The notes beneath the pieces are model-generated. The model did no database searches. It saw nothing but the letters and a program-made list of their open reading frames with translations, and was not told where the DNA came from. From Elusimicrobiota bacterium (lineage in GTDB: Bacteria; Elusimicrobiota; Elusimicrobia; UBA1565; UBA9628), in NCBI GenBank assembly GCA_016182905.1, contig JACPFR010000024.1, forward strand, positions 62,001 through 126,000: a DNA stretch of 64,000 nucleotides, given 5' to 3'. The first letter of the stretch is position 1. The number at the start of each line of letters is the position of its first letter. The translations under genes were made by a program, and so were the position numbers. Below are positions 37,359-46,800 of this stretch, one piece after another.

Positions 37359-37482
37359 GCCGCCGTCGATCCGATGTCTGGCGGGGCGTGGGGTCGCCGC
37401 GACGTTTGCTCCGTCGATCGCGGACGACCCCGAGCGAGGCTCAATGCCGAGCGGCCCCGCCAGACATCGGATCGACGGCGGC
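37359..37482. repeat. Structured inverted-repeat element II
   Basis: Perfect 28-base arms at 37359-37386 and 37455-37482 (GCCGCCGTCGATCCGATGTC... and complement) enclose 68 bases. The outer flanks GGAAACCCCCGGGCGG and CCGCCCGGGGGCTTCC also pair. Confidence 0.88.
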
Positions 37483-37511
37483 GACGCGAACCCTCCGCCC
37501 GGGGGCTTCCG

Positions 37512-39824
37512 CTATTGGGTGACGGCGTTGCGGGAGCGGCGCTCGGCCTGGCCGACGGGCGGCGGCGTCAGCGCGGTCAGGTCGGCCGCGATGCGCAAAG
37601 TCTCGTCGAGCACGGAGTCGGGCGCGTCGGACGAGGCCCCGGGGGCGTCCTCGTCGTCGTCGAGCGGCGCGGGAGGCGTCGCGGCCGTCGCGGTCGACAC
37701 GGCGGGGGCCTTGCCGTCGAGTATGGCCAAGGTGATCTCCTCGGAGGCGAAGGGCTTGTCCTTGCGGGCGGCGCGCTCCTTCTTGCGGGCGGCGGAGCGC
37801 TCCTCGTCGGTCTTGCGCTCGGCCAGCCGCGCCTTCTCGTTGAGCGAGAGGGCCTTGTCCTTCTTCTGCTTCTCCCAGCGCGCCATGTCCTCCTTGATCC
37901 ACTGGAACTCACGGGAGGCGGCGACGCGGGCCGTCGAGGCCTTGGCCAAAGTCGAGAGGCGGGCCTGCAAAGTCGCGCTTCTGTCATAAGGCGCGGGCTC
38001 GACCTCGTCGTAGGGCAAGGCGCTCTTCTGGGAGCTTTCGGTGGACTCGCTGATGTCCCCGTAGAAGGGGATGTGGATGTCGGGCAGCACGCCGCGGTGC
38101 TGCGTCGAGCCGCCGGAGACCCGGTAGAACTTCTGGATCGTCAGCTTCAGCGCGCCGGGCTTGTAGGAGCGGTAGGCGGGGGGAAGGTACTGGTTCAGCT
38201 CGAGCACGGACTGCACGGTGCCCTTGCCGAACGTCTTGTTCTCGCCGACGACGATGCCGCGGCCGTAGTCCTGCAGGGCCGCCGCGAAGATCTCCGAGGC
38301 CGAGGCGGAGCCGTGCGCCGTCAGCACGATCATCGGGCCGTCGAAGCCGGTCATCGAGTCCGTGTCGCGCAGGAGCTTGATCGTGCCGCGCGCGTCCTTG
38401 ACCTGGACGACGGGGCCGGCGTTGATGAAGAGCCCCGTCAGCGAGACGGCCTCCGACAGGGAGCCGCCGCCGTCGCGGCGCAGGTCGATGATCAGGGAGT
38501 CCACGCCGCGGCGCTTCATCTCGCCCACGAGGCGCTCGGTGTCGCGGGTGGCGCTCTTGCCGCCCTCGCCGCCGCGCATGTCGGCGTAGAACGATGGCAG
38601 GTCGAGCACCCCGACCTTCGAGGCCTTGCCGCCCTTGCCGGGCACGGTGAAGATCTTGGCCTTGGCCTCCTGGTCGGTGAGCTTGATCTCGTCGCGCACG
38701 AGCGTGATGACCACGCGCGTCGAGGGATCGATCGCGTCCGCGGGGATGACGCGCATGCGCACGACGGAGCCCTTCTCGCCGCGGATCATCTGCACGAGGC
38801 GGTCGAGCTTCATGCCGACGGCCTCGACGAACGGGCCGTCGCCCTGGGCGACCGCCTCGATCTTGTCGTTGGGCTTGAGGCGCTTGTCGGAGTCGGCGGG
38901 ACCGCCGGGGACGAGCGAGACGATGCGCGCGTAGCCGTCCTCGGAGCGCAGCACGGCGCCGATGCCGACGAGGGAGAGCTTCATGCTGATGTCGAAGTTC
39001 TCCTTCTGGGCGGCGGCGAGGTAGTCGGTGTGCGGATCGAAGACGCGCGTCAGCGCGGAGACGAAGGTGGAGAAGATGTCGATGCCGTCGTACTCCTTGT
39101 AGCTGCGCAGGATGCGGTCGTAGCGCTGGTCGATCGTCTCCTTGGCGGTGAGCTCCTTCGCGGGCTTGGCCGGCGCGGCGCCTTCGGCGCCGGTCTGCGC
39201 CTCCTCCTTCTTGGCCTCGGGCTTCGGCGCCTCGGCGACGGCGGGGGCCTTATCCTTCTTCTCCTGCGCCGCCTTGGCGGCGGCGGCCTTGGCCTCGTCG
39301 CTCTTGAGCTTGGCGAGGCGCTCGAGCAGGACCTCGTGCTTGATGCGCAGGCGCCACAGCTCCTTGGCCTCCGCGGGCGTCGCGGGCCAGGGCAGCTCGT
39401 GGCGGTCGAGGACGATCTTGTCGTCGTTGGTGAAGGTGAAGGTGGAGGACGTCAGCGTCTTGACGAGGGCGACGCGCTCGTCGAGGCGCATCAGCACGCG
39501 CTCGTAGATCTCGTAGGCGGCCTCGACGTCGCCGTCCTTGATGCGGTCGTCGAGGGTCGTCGCGTACTTGGCCTCGAACTCGTCCACGTCGCTCTTCTCG
39601 AGGATCATGTGGTTGTAGTCGTAGGCCTCGAGGTAGTTGCGCAGGAACTCCTTGGAGACGGCGTCGTCGATCGGGCGGCGCGCGTAGTGGGTCTGCTCGA
39701 GCAGGCGGCCGACGAGCTCGGCGACGATCGGGCCGCCGCCGTATTTGTCGAAGGCGGAGGCCGGGACCGCGAGGATCAGGGCCAGGGAGACGGCGAGCAG
39801 ACGGCGTAAGATCGGGAAGTTCAT
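37512..39824 (-). CDS. Tail-specific S41 peptidase (Prc/Tsp-like)
   Basis: ATG at 39824 gives a signal peptide (MNFPILRRLLAVSLALILAV). It has the Tsp N-terminal domain ('LLEQTHYARRPIDDAVSKEF', 'YDYNHMILEKSDVDEFEAKY'), an Ala/Lys-rich insert and a PDZ domain ('VSLVPGGPADSDKRLKPNDK'). The S41 core has 'LTAHGSASASEIFAAALQDY' for the catalytic Ser and 'VVGENKTFGKGTVQS' for the catalytic Lys. The C-terminal Tsp domain contains 'YKPGALKLTIQKFYRVSGGS'. It degrades periplasmic proteins with apolar C-termini. The 770-residue length fits Prc (682 in E. coli) plus the insert. Confidence 0.93.
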   Translation of the reverse strand: MNFPILRRLLAVSLALILAVPASAFDKYGGGPIVAELVGRLLEQTHYARRPIDDAVSKEFLRNYLEAYDYNHMILEKSDVDEFEAKYATTLDDRIKDGDVEAAYEIYERVLMRLDERVALVKTLTSSTFTFTNDDKIVLDRHELPWPATPAEAKELWRLRIKHEVLLERLAKLKSDEAKAAAAKAAQEKKDKAPAVAEAPKPEAKKEEAQTGAEGAAPAKPAKELTAKETIDQRYDRILRSYKEYDGIDIFSTFVSALTRVFDPHTDYLAAAQKENFDISMKLSLVGIGAVLRSEDGYARIVSLVPGGPADSDKRLKPNDKIEAVAQGDGPFVEAVGMKLDRLVQMIRGEKGSVVRMRVIPADAIDPSTRVVITLVRDEIKLTDQEAKAKIFTVPGKGGKASKVGVLDLPSFYADMRGGEGGKSATRDTERLVGEMKRRGVDSLIIDLRRDGGGSLSEAVSLTGLFINAGPVVQVKDARGTIKLLRDTDSMTGFDGPMIVLTAHGSASASEIFAAALQDYGRGIVVGENKTFGKGTVQSVLELNQYLPPAYRSYKPGALKLTIQKFYRVSGGSTQHRGVLPDIHIPFYGDISESTESSQKSALPYDEVEPAPYDRSATLQARLSTLAKASTARVAASREFQWIKEDMARWEKQKKDKALSLNEKARLAERKTDEERSAARKKERAARKDKPFASEEITLAILDGKAPAVSTATAATPPAPLDDDEDAPGASSDAPDSVLDETLRIAADLTALTPPPVGQAERRSRNAVTQ

Positions 39825-39989
39825 GGTGTTTTTACCTTTGCGCGGCGTTGCGGTCGACAAATCGGTTCACGAAGTCTGCGTCATTTTGGAGCGCCCAGTC
39901 CAGGTCGGCTGCCGACGCCGTCCCGCGGGACGGAGGGCATCACGAGGCCACTATAACAGGAGTTCGGAAGACGCGCCAGGGGGAGGACG

Positions 39990-40448
39990 TCAGGGTTTTA
40001 CGACGAGCGCTTTCATCTGGCGCAGGTAGACGATCATCGCGGCCAGGCTATTATAAGGAACACGGACGCCTTTCTTGGACCAGCCGGTGTAGCCGGCCTC
40101 GATCACCCACTCGCGCAGGTCGATGCCCACCGTGCCCTTGTGCAAGGTCACGCGGACGACCAGCTCGACGCCCATCTTCCTGGGCACGCGCACCAGCTCG
40201 CGGTCCTCGGCGCCGGCGGGCTCAGCCGGGAGCTTCTCGAGGACGGGGATGGTCTCCTCCAGCACGCGGGCGTTCAAGGTGACCCCGGCCTTGGTGGGGC
40301 CGGAGTAGGCGTCGCCGGTCACGAACGTGCGGATCGACCCGTAGCGGTGGCCCTTGAACTCGTCGACGTAGAACTTGAGCTCGCTCGCCTCGCTGAGCGG
40401 GATCGCTCCCAGGTCCTTGAGCGGCTTGAATTCCTTGGCTTCGGCCAT
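39990..40448 (-). CDS. Double PC4/ssDNA-binding-domain protein
   Basis: From ATG 40448 (MAEAKEFKPLKDLG) the 152-residue protein carries two PC4-like repeats. The first is 'LKFYVDEFKGHRYGSIRTFV' with 'GPTKAGVTLNARVLEETIPV'. The second is 'LVVRVTLHKGTVGIDLREWV' with 'GWSKKGVRVPYNSLAAMIVY'. PC4 domains bind single-stranded DNA and usually act as homodimers; a tandem copy could form the dimer within one chain. ATG 40448 is preferred over 40463. Confidence 0.7.
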   Translation of the reverse strand: MAEAKEFKPLKDLGAIPLSEASELKFYVDEFKGHRYGSIRTFVTGDAYSGPTKAGVTLNARVLEETIPVLEKLPAEPAGAEDRELVRVPRKMGVELVVRVTLHKGTVGIDLREWVIEAGYTGWSKKGVRVPYNSLAAMIVYLRQMKALVVKP

Positions 40449-40472
40449 GGCCCATCCTAGCAAACCCCCGCC

Positions 40473-40501
40473 TTGACAGGAATCGGCGGCGGGCGTATCC
40501 T
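40473..40501 (+). promoter_or_regulatory. Promoter of the DUF2339 gene
   Basis: TTGACA (40473-40478), 17 bp, TATCCT (40496-40501), then nine bases to the ATG at 40511. Confidence 0.83.
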
Positions 40502-40510
40502 TGGGCGTTC

Positions 40511-43006
40511 ATGGCGACAAACGAAGATCTCCAGTCCGAGCTGCGCGCGTTGAGCCTCGAGGTCCGTTCCCTTCGGGACGAGGTGGAGAGGCTGAAGTGG
40601 GGCAGGCCCGCCGAGGCCCCTTTTCCCAGGATCGAGACCCCGGCGCCGAAGCCCGCCCCCGTCCCGAAGCCCTCGTCCCCGCCCCCTCCGGCCCCGGCCG
40701 AGCGGTCCGAGACTTTCGCGGACCTCGTGCGCAAGGCGAAGGGATTGCCGCCGCTCCCCAAGGCGTCCGGGCCGCTGCGCTCCGCGCCCGCGGCGCCGCG
40801 CGATTATTCCTCGGCGTTCACCGAGAAGTTCATCGGCGAGAAGATGCTCCAGTACGTCGGCGCGCTGATCCTCGGCCTCGGCGTCGTCTTCTTCCTGATC
40901 TGGCGCGCCCAGCACACCAGCCCGCACGAGCGCGCGCTGATGGCCGCCGCCGCGGGCGCCGCCCTCGTCGGCCTCGGCGTGTTCGTCCGCGCGCGGCCCC
41001 CGTACCAGAACCTGTCCGGCGCCCTGCTCGGCGGAGGCTGGTCGGTCCTCTATATCACGGCCTACGCCGTCTATCACTTCGAGCCGGTGAAGATCGTCGA
41101 CTCGCCCCAGGTCGCGCTCGGGCTCCTGCTGGCGGCGGCCGGCGGCATGATCACGCACGCGCTGTCGACGGGCTCGAGGCCCTTCCGGTTGTACGCCGTC
41201 GGCCTGACCTATTTCCTGCTGCTGTTCCTTCGGGCGGACATCGCCTCCTTCGACCTGTTCCTGCTGCTGCTGGCCGCTTCCGCGGCCATCGCCGTGGAGT
41301 CCGGCGAGGCCGACGTGCTGATCCCGGCGCTGATCGGCTTCCACGCCAACTACGTCCCCGAGTACTTCCGCACCATCGGCCTGCCGCCCGCGGAACACAC
41401 CGCGGCGAACTTCGCCCAGCCGTTCGGCTGGCTCGCCGGGGGCTACCTGATCGTCGCGTTGATGCCGTTCGTGCCCCGGACGCGCGAGCGCCTCTTCACC
41501 GGCGCCCAGAAGAGCATCCTCGACTCGGCGCTGTGCCTGAACGCGGCCCTGTTCGCCCTCGTCGCCGGCTCGATGGGACGGGTGTACTTCGGCCGCGCCA
41601 GCCTGCCGCGCGCCGGGGCGTTGAGCGCGCTCTTCCTCCTGCCCGCGATCGGCCATCTGCGCGTGCTGGGGCGCGCCGCGGCGTCGGTGAGCCTGGGCGG
41701 CGTGATCCCGCTCGCTCTGATGGCGGCCGCCGTCTTCGAGATGCCGGACCCGATGTGGAAGCTGGTCGCCTGGGTCGGGGTCTCGACGGGCTGGGTGTTC
41801 GTCGGCCTGTTCCTGAACCAGCCCGTCTGGCGCGCGGCCGGCCTGTGCATGGCCCTGCTGACCTTCATGTTCTACACCGAGGTCGCGCGCCGCGGCGACG
41901 ACGCGCGCCGCGCCGCGGCGATGGCGCTGTACGTGTTCTCCGGCCTGTCCTATTTCTTCTCGCGCTTTCACCGCCTGTGGCTCGCCGACCCCGAGGAGTG
42001 GGAGAGGCCCGTCACCGAGTACTGGCTGTACATCGGCACGGCGGCGCTCGTGCTCGGCCTGTGGGGCGCGCTCGACGCGGCGCCGTTCCTGTGCTGTCTC
42101 GTGGCGCTCGCCATCGCCGGCGAGCACCTGGCGGTGCGCCTCGGACGCGTGCACCTGTGGGTGCAGGCCGCCGTCCTCGAGCTCGGCTTCGGGTTCTACT
42201 CCTTCTTCGTCGACTACGGGGCCGGGACGCCGGCGATGGGCGTGTCGCCGCGACTACTCGTCACCGCGGTGGTGATCGGGGCCTACCTGTACCTCCTGTT
42301 CGCCGATCCGATGGATGAGGAGCTGTCAAAACGCTGGGAGCCGTTCTCCCGCGCCGACCAGCGCCGCGCGCTGTCCTGGATGCTCCTCGCGGTGGCCTCG
42401 TTCGCGGTCTACCGCGAGTTCGACGGGCGCCTGCGCCTGCCGATCTGGGCGTTCACCTCGCTCGGCCTTTTCTGGCTCGGGCGGACCGCGAAGAGCGCGG
42501 ACTTCCGCGCCCAGGCCCTGCTGCTCGCGGCGGGCGCCGCGCTCGAGGCCGGGGTGTCCTATCTCACCGCGCCGGCGGCCCTGCTGTCGCCCCTCACCGT
42601 GCCCCGCGCGCTGCTGTTCTGGTCGTCGATCGGCGCCCTTCTCGGGGGCCTGTCGTTCGCCAAGTCGGCGCAGGCCGAGGAGGACCGCGACGACCAGGCG
42701 GCGACGATGTTCGCGCTCCTGGCGCTGGTCCTCGGCGCGGCCTACTTCGCCAAGGAGCTCGACCGCGTCCAGCTGACGATGGCGTGGACGGGGCTGGGCA
42801 TCGCCTTCCTGGCCGGCGGCATCGGCCTGGGCTGGCGCGAGCTGCGCCTGCCCGGCCTCGGCCTGCTCGGCCTGTGCGTGGCGAAGGCGCTGCTCTCGGA
42901 CACGGCCAACCTCCCGCTGCCGCACCGCGTGGCGAGCTTCGTCGCCCTCGGCGTCGTGCTGATCTTCGCCTCGACCCTCTACAACAAGGCGGGCTCCGGG
43001 GAGTGA
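40511..43006 (+). CDS. DUF2339 polytopic membrane protein
   Basis: The 831-residue protein starts with a coiled coil ('LQSELRALSLEVRSLRDEVE'), a Pro-rich linker and 'EKFIGEKMLQYVGALILGLG', the conserved DUF2339 entry. More than twenty hydrophobic segments follow. 'NLSGALLGGGWSVLYITAYA' and 'FRLYAVGLTYFLLLFLRADI' match the family. The function is unknown; members are large inner-membrane proteins. Its stop overlaps the GTG of the M48 protease gene. Confidence 0.85.
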   Translation: MATNEDLQSELRALSLEVRSLRDEVERLKWGRPAEAPFPRIETPAPKPAPVPKPSSPPPPAPAERSETFADLVRKAKGLPPLPKASGPLRSAPAAPRDYSSAFTEKFIGEKMLQYVGALILGLGVVFFLIWRAQHTSPHERALMAAAAGAALVGLGVFVRARPPYQNLSGALLGGGWSVLYITAYAVYHFEPVKIVDSPQVALGLLLAAAGGMITHALSTGSRPFRLYAVGLTYFLLLFLRADIASFDLFLLLLAASAAIAVESGEADVLIPALIGFHANYVPEYFRTIGLPPAEHTAANFAQPFGWLAGGYLIVALMPFVPRTRERLFTGAQKSILDSALCLNAALFALVAGSMGRVYFGRASLPRAGALSALFLLPAIGHLRVLGRAAASVSLGGVIPLALMAAAVFEMPDPMWKLVAWVGVSTGWVFVGLFLNQPVWRAAGLCMALLTFMFYTEVARRGDDARRAAAMALYVFSGLSYFFSRFHRLWLADPEEWERPVTEYWLYIGTAALVLGLWGALDAAPFLCCLVALAIAGEHLAVRLGRVHLWVQAAVLELGFGFYSFFVDYGAGTPAMGVSPRLLVTAVVIGAYLYLLFADPMDEELSKRWEPFSRADQRRALSWMLLAVASFAVYREFDGRLRLPIWAFTSLGLFWLGRTAKSADFRAQALLLAAGAALEAGVSYLTAPAALLSPLTVPRALLFWSSIGALLGGLSFAKSAQAEEDRDDQAATMFALLALVLGAAYFAKELDRVQLTMAWTGLGIAFLAGGIGLGWRELRLPGLGLLGLCVAKALLSDTANLPLPHRVASFVALGVVLIFASTLYNKAGSGE

Positions 43007-43824
43007 AGCGGCTCGCGCCGGCCGCGCTCATCCTCCTCGCCCTCGGCGCCGCGTTCGTCGTCGGCCGCGGCGGCCCCAGCCGGGAGAGCCTTCTCCCCGT
43101 GTCCCGCGCCGTCGCCGAGCACGGCAAGGCCCTCGACCGGGGCGCCGCGGTCGTCTTCCCGCTCTCGAGCGGCGAGGAACGGGCCATCGGCGAGAAGATC
43201 GACAAGGACCTGCGGCGCGGGACCGAGCCGGCGCCCGGCACGCCCGGGGCCTCGCGCGCGGCGCTGTGGAAGGAGCTCGGCCTCGAGGCGGCCGGCTCGC
43301 CGCTGGTGACTCGCTTCCGCGGGCGCTACGAGTTCCGGGCCGTCGATCACGGCGGGATCAACGCCTTCGCCGTCCCCGGCGGCTTCGTCTACGCGACCTT
43401 CGACCTTCTCGAGAGACTTCACGCGGACCCCGACGCGCTCCTGTTCGTGCTCGGCCACGAGATCGGCCATATCGAGCTCGCCCATTGCGCCGACCGCTAC
43501 CGCCTGCGCGCGGGCGAGAAGGACCCCGTGCGCGTGGTGCTCGGCGGCGCGATCTTCCTGCCGCGCATGCTCGCCTCCCTGCATTTCTCGCCGAGCCAGG
43601 AGCTCGAGGCCGACGCGTACGCCGTGCGTCTGATGCGCTCGCGCAAGCGCGACCCCGCCGCGGGCCTGCGCCTCTTCGACGCCCTCGGCCTCAAGGCGGA
43701 GGAGGACACGAAGCGCGGCCCGGGCGAGGTCGCCGCCGAGGGCCTCTCCGACTACTTCCGCACGCACCCCGGCTCCTGGGAGCGGCGCGCGGCGCTCGAG
43801 CGCGAGGCCCGGGAGAGCCGATGA
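43003..43824 (+). CDS. M48-family membrane-associated zinc metalloprotease
   Basis: GTG at 43003 overlaps the previous stop. The 273-residue protein has an N-terminal membrane anchor/signal ('LAPAALILLALGAAFVVG'), 'GGINAFAVPGGFVYATFDLL', H152-E-I-G-H156 ('VLGHEIGHIELAHCADRY') and 'SQELEADAYAVRLM' near 198, which supplies the third zinc ligand. This is the BepA/LoiP-like periplasmic M48 layout used for outer-membrane protein quality control. It is coupled on both sides (ATGA overlap with the next gene). Confidence 0.9.
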   Translation: MKRLAPAALILLALGAAFVVGRGGPSRESLLPVSRAVAEHGKALDRGAAVVFPLSSGEERAIGEKIDKDLRRGTEPAPGTPGASRAALWKELGLEAAGSPLVTRFRGRYEFRAVDHGGINAFAVPGGFVYATFDLLERLHADPDALLFVLGHEIGHIELAHCADRYRLRAGEKDPVRVVLGGAIFLPRMLASLHFSPSQELEADAYAVRLMRSRKRDPAAGLRLFDALGLKAEEDTKRGPGEVAAEGLSDYFRTHPGSWERRAALEREARESR

Positions 43825-46800
43825 GGCGGGGCGTCTCCTCGAGGGGCTTCCTCGCCTTCCTGGCCGCGCAGGCGACGAGCGCGTTCAACGACAACGCCTT
43901 CAAGACCTTCGTCATCCTGCTGACGGTCGCGGCCGATCCCGACGGCGCGCCGGCGCTCATCGCGGCGGCCAGCGCGGCGTTCATCGTCCCGTTCCTCCTG
44001 TTCTCGACGCTCGCCGGCGACGCCGCCGACCGCTGGCCGAAGGCCCGCCTCGTCGCCCTGTTCAAGGCGCTGGAGGTGGCACTCCTCCTGCTCGCCGTGC
44101 CGGCTCTCGCGGCGCGCAGCGTGCCGGCCCTGCTGGTCCTCGTCTTCCTGATGGGCGTCCACTCCGCGTTCTTCGGCCCGGTCAAGTTCGCGATCCTCCC
44201 CGAGCTCGTCGAGGACGGCGAGCTGTCCAACGCGAACGGCCTCGTGCAGATGACGAGCTTCGGCGCGATCATCTTAGGCACCACCGCCGCCGCCGAGCTC
44301 GTCATGCGCCTGCGCGACCGCCCTGGGCTGGCGGCGGCCCTGCTCGCCGCCGTCGCCCTCGCGGGCTTCCTTGGGTCCCTGCTGATCCCCGCCTCGGCCC
44401 CGGCGCGCCCGGGGGCGGCGCTGTCGCTCGACCCGTTCTCGAGCACGGCCGCCAACCTCCGGCACCTCGCCTCTTTGCCGAACGTGAACCTCGCCATCTA
44501 CGCGGCCGCCTTCTTCTGGTTCGTCGGAGCGCTGTTCCAGCTGAACCTGCTCGTCTACGGCACGCGCCTCATGGGCCTGAGCGAGGCGGCCTGCGGGCGC
44601 TTCCAGGTGATGCTGGCCCTCGGCATCGGCGCGGGCTCCTTCATCGCCGGGCGGCTGTCGCGCGGCCGCGTCGAGCTCGGCCTCGTCCCGGCGGGCGCGC
44701 TCGGCCTCGTGCTGTTCGGGGCGGACCTGGGCTTCGCCTATCATTCGCCGAACCGCGTGATCTTCGACCTGCTCATGGCGGGGCTGTCCGCCGGCTTCTA
44801 CGCGGTGCCGCTTCAGGCCTTCATCCAGCAGCGCAGCCCCGCCGACGAGCGCGGCCGCGTCGTGGCGACGGGCAACTTCCTCTGCTTCGCCGCGATCCTC
44901 GTCGCCTCGGCCGCGCTGTGGGCCCTCGACGCCAAGTTCCGCCTCGACCCGGCCCAGGTCTTCCTCGTCGCCGCCGCGATGTCGGCGGTGATCGCCTACG
45001 AGCTGCTCAAGCGCCTGCCGGATTTCTTCCTGCGGCTTCTCTTCCTGCCGCTGACGCGGTGCATCTACAGCATACGAACGGTCGGCCAAGACAACGTGCC
45101 CATCGACGGCCCGGTCCTCCTCGTCGCCAACCACGTGTCGTTCATCGACGCCATCCTCATCGCGATGGCCAACCAGCGCCTCGTGCGCTTCCTCATGCTG
45201 CGAGCCTTCTACGACCTGCCCGTCGCCGGCTGGTTCTTCAAGGCGATGGGCTGCATCCCCGTCTCGAGCGGCGACGGCCCGAAGGCCCTCGTGGCCTCGT
45301 TCAAGCGCGCGCGGGAGTACATGATGTCGGGCGAAGCGGTGTGCATATTCGCCGAAGGGGAGATCAGTCGGCACGGCCAGATGCAGCGCTTCAAGCGCGG
45401 CTTCGAGAGCATGGTGCACGGCGTCGAGGTCCCGATCGTGCCGGTGCATTTGGATCAAGTATGGGGAAGCATCTTCAGTTTTTCCGGCGGGAAAATCGTG
45501 TTCAAGTGGCCGCGGAGAATTCCGTATCGGGTTACAGTGAGTTTCGGGAAGCCGATGTCGGCGTCATCGTCGGCATTCGAAGTGAGGCAGGCCATTCTCG
45601 CCTTAGGGGCCGAGGCCTTCACCCATCGCCTTCAAGACAGTCCGCCTTTGCCATTGGCGTTCTCGCGCCAGGCAAAGGCTAAGCCGTTTGCATTGAGCAT
45701 GGCCGATTCGTCCGGCACCCGTTTGAACGCCATTCAAGCGTTGACGGGCGCCTATCTCATCGGCAGATCGATATCCGTCAACGTCGCCGAAGGCGACGAA
45801 AACATCGGCGTGTACCTCCCGCCGTCGGCCAGCGCCGCGCTCGTCAACGCGGGCCTTCTTCTGCACGGCAAGGTCGCCATAAATTTGAACTACACGGCCA
45901 GTAAAGAGGTCGTGGATGCTTGCGTCAACAAAGCCGGCATTCGAACCATCGTCTCCTCGCGCAAGTTCTCGGAAAAGACGGGCTGGGAACCCGACGGCAA
46001 GAAGATATATGTCGAGGATCTCATGCCGTCCCTGTCCGCGTTCACCAAAGCCGTTCACGCCCTTATTTTCCTCCTCATCCCGTCGTTCCTGCTTGAACGC
46101 TCGTTCTTCGCCAAGGCCCGCGGTTCCTTGGACCGTCTCGCCACCGTCATGTTCACCAGCGGCTCGACCGGGACCCCCAAAGGCGTGATGCTCACGCATG
46201 CCAATATCCTCGCGAACCTCGAGGCCGTCGCCCAGGTGATCCAATTCGGCCCGGACGACCGCATGTTGGGCGTCCTCCCGTTCTTCCACTCCTTCGGCTT
46301 CACCGTGACCCTCTGGATGCCCCTGCGCCTCGGCATGGGGACCGTCTACCACTACAATCCGCTCGACGCCCGCCGCATCGGCGAGCTCGCCTCCGATTTC
46401 AAAGTCACCTGCCTCCTCGGCACCCCGACCTTCCTCCTCGCTTGGATGCGGCGCGTCGAGCCCGAGAAGTTCAAGACCTTGCGCCGCGTCGTCGTCGGCG
46501 CCGAGAAGCTGCGCGCGGAGGTCGCCAAGGCCTTCGAGGAGAAATACGGGCTCACCCCGCTCGAGGGCTACGGCGCGACCGAGCTCTCGCCCGTGGCCTC
46601 GGCGAACATCCCCGACATCGCCTGGCCCGGCATCCATCAGACCGGGACCAAGCTCGGCACCGTGGGCCAGCCGCTTCCCGGCGTGTTCATGAAGGTCGTC
46701 GACCCCGACACCGGCAAGGAGCTCGGTGCGGACCAGCCCGGGCTGCTGCTCGTGAAGGGGCCGAACGTGATGAAGGGCTACCTCGGCGACGAGGCGAAGA

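Larger units (their letters stand above)
37159..37511. other. Intergenic region filled by two structured inverted-repeat elements
   Basis: No gene was found. Element I (37192-37313) has 28-base arms with 25 matches. Element II (37359-37482) has perfect 28-base arms, and its flanks extend the symmetry to about 37335-37510. The inner parts of the two elements are related in opposite orientation (both contain a CGGCATTGAGCC-type block next to CGCTCGGG). Confidence 0.8.

Noticed and set aside
37192-37482. CRISPR repeats
   Set aside because: There are only two elements, each an inverted repeat with unequal interiors; there is no array of regularly spaced direct repeats.
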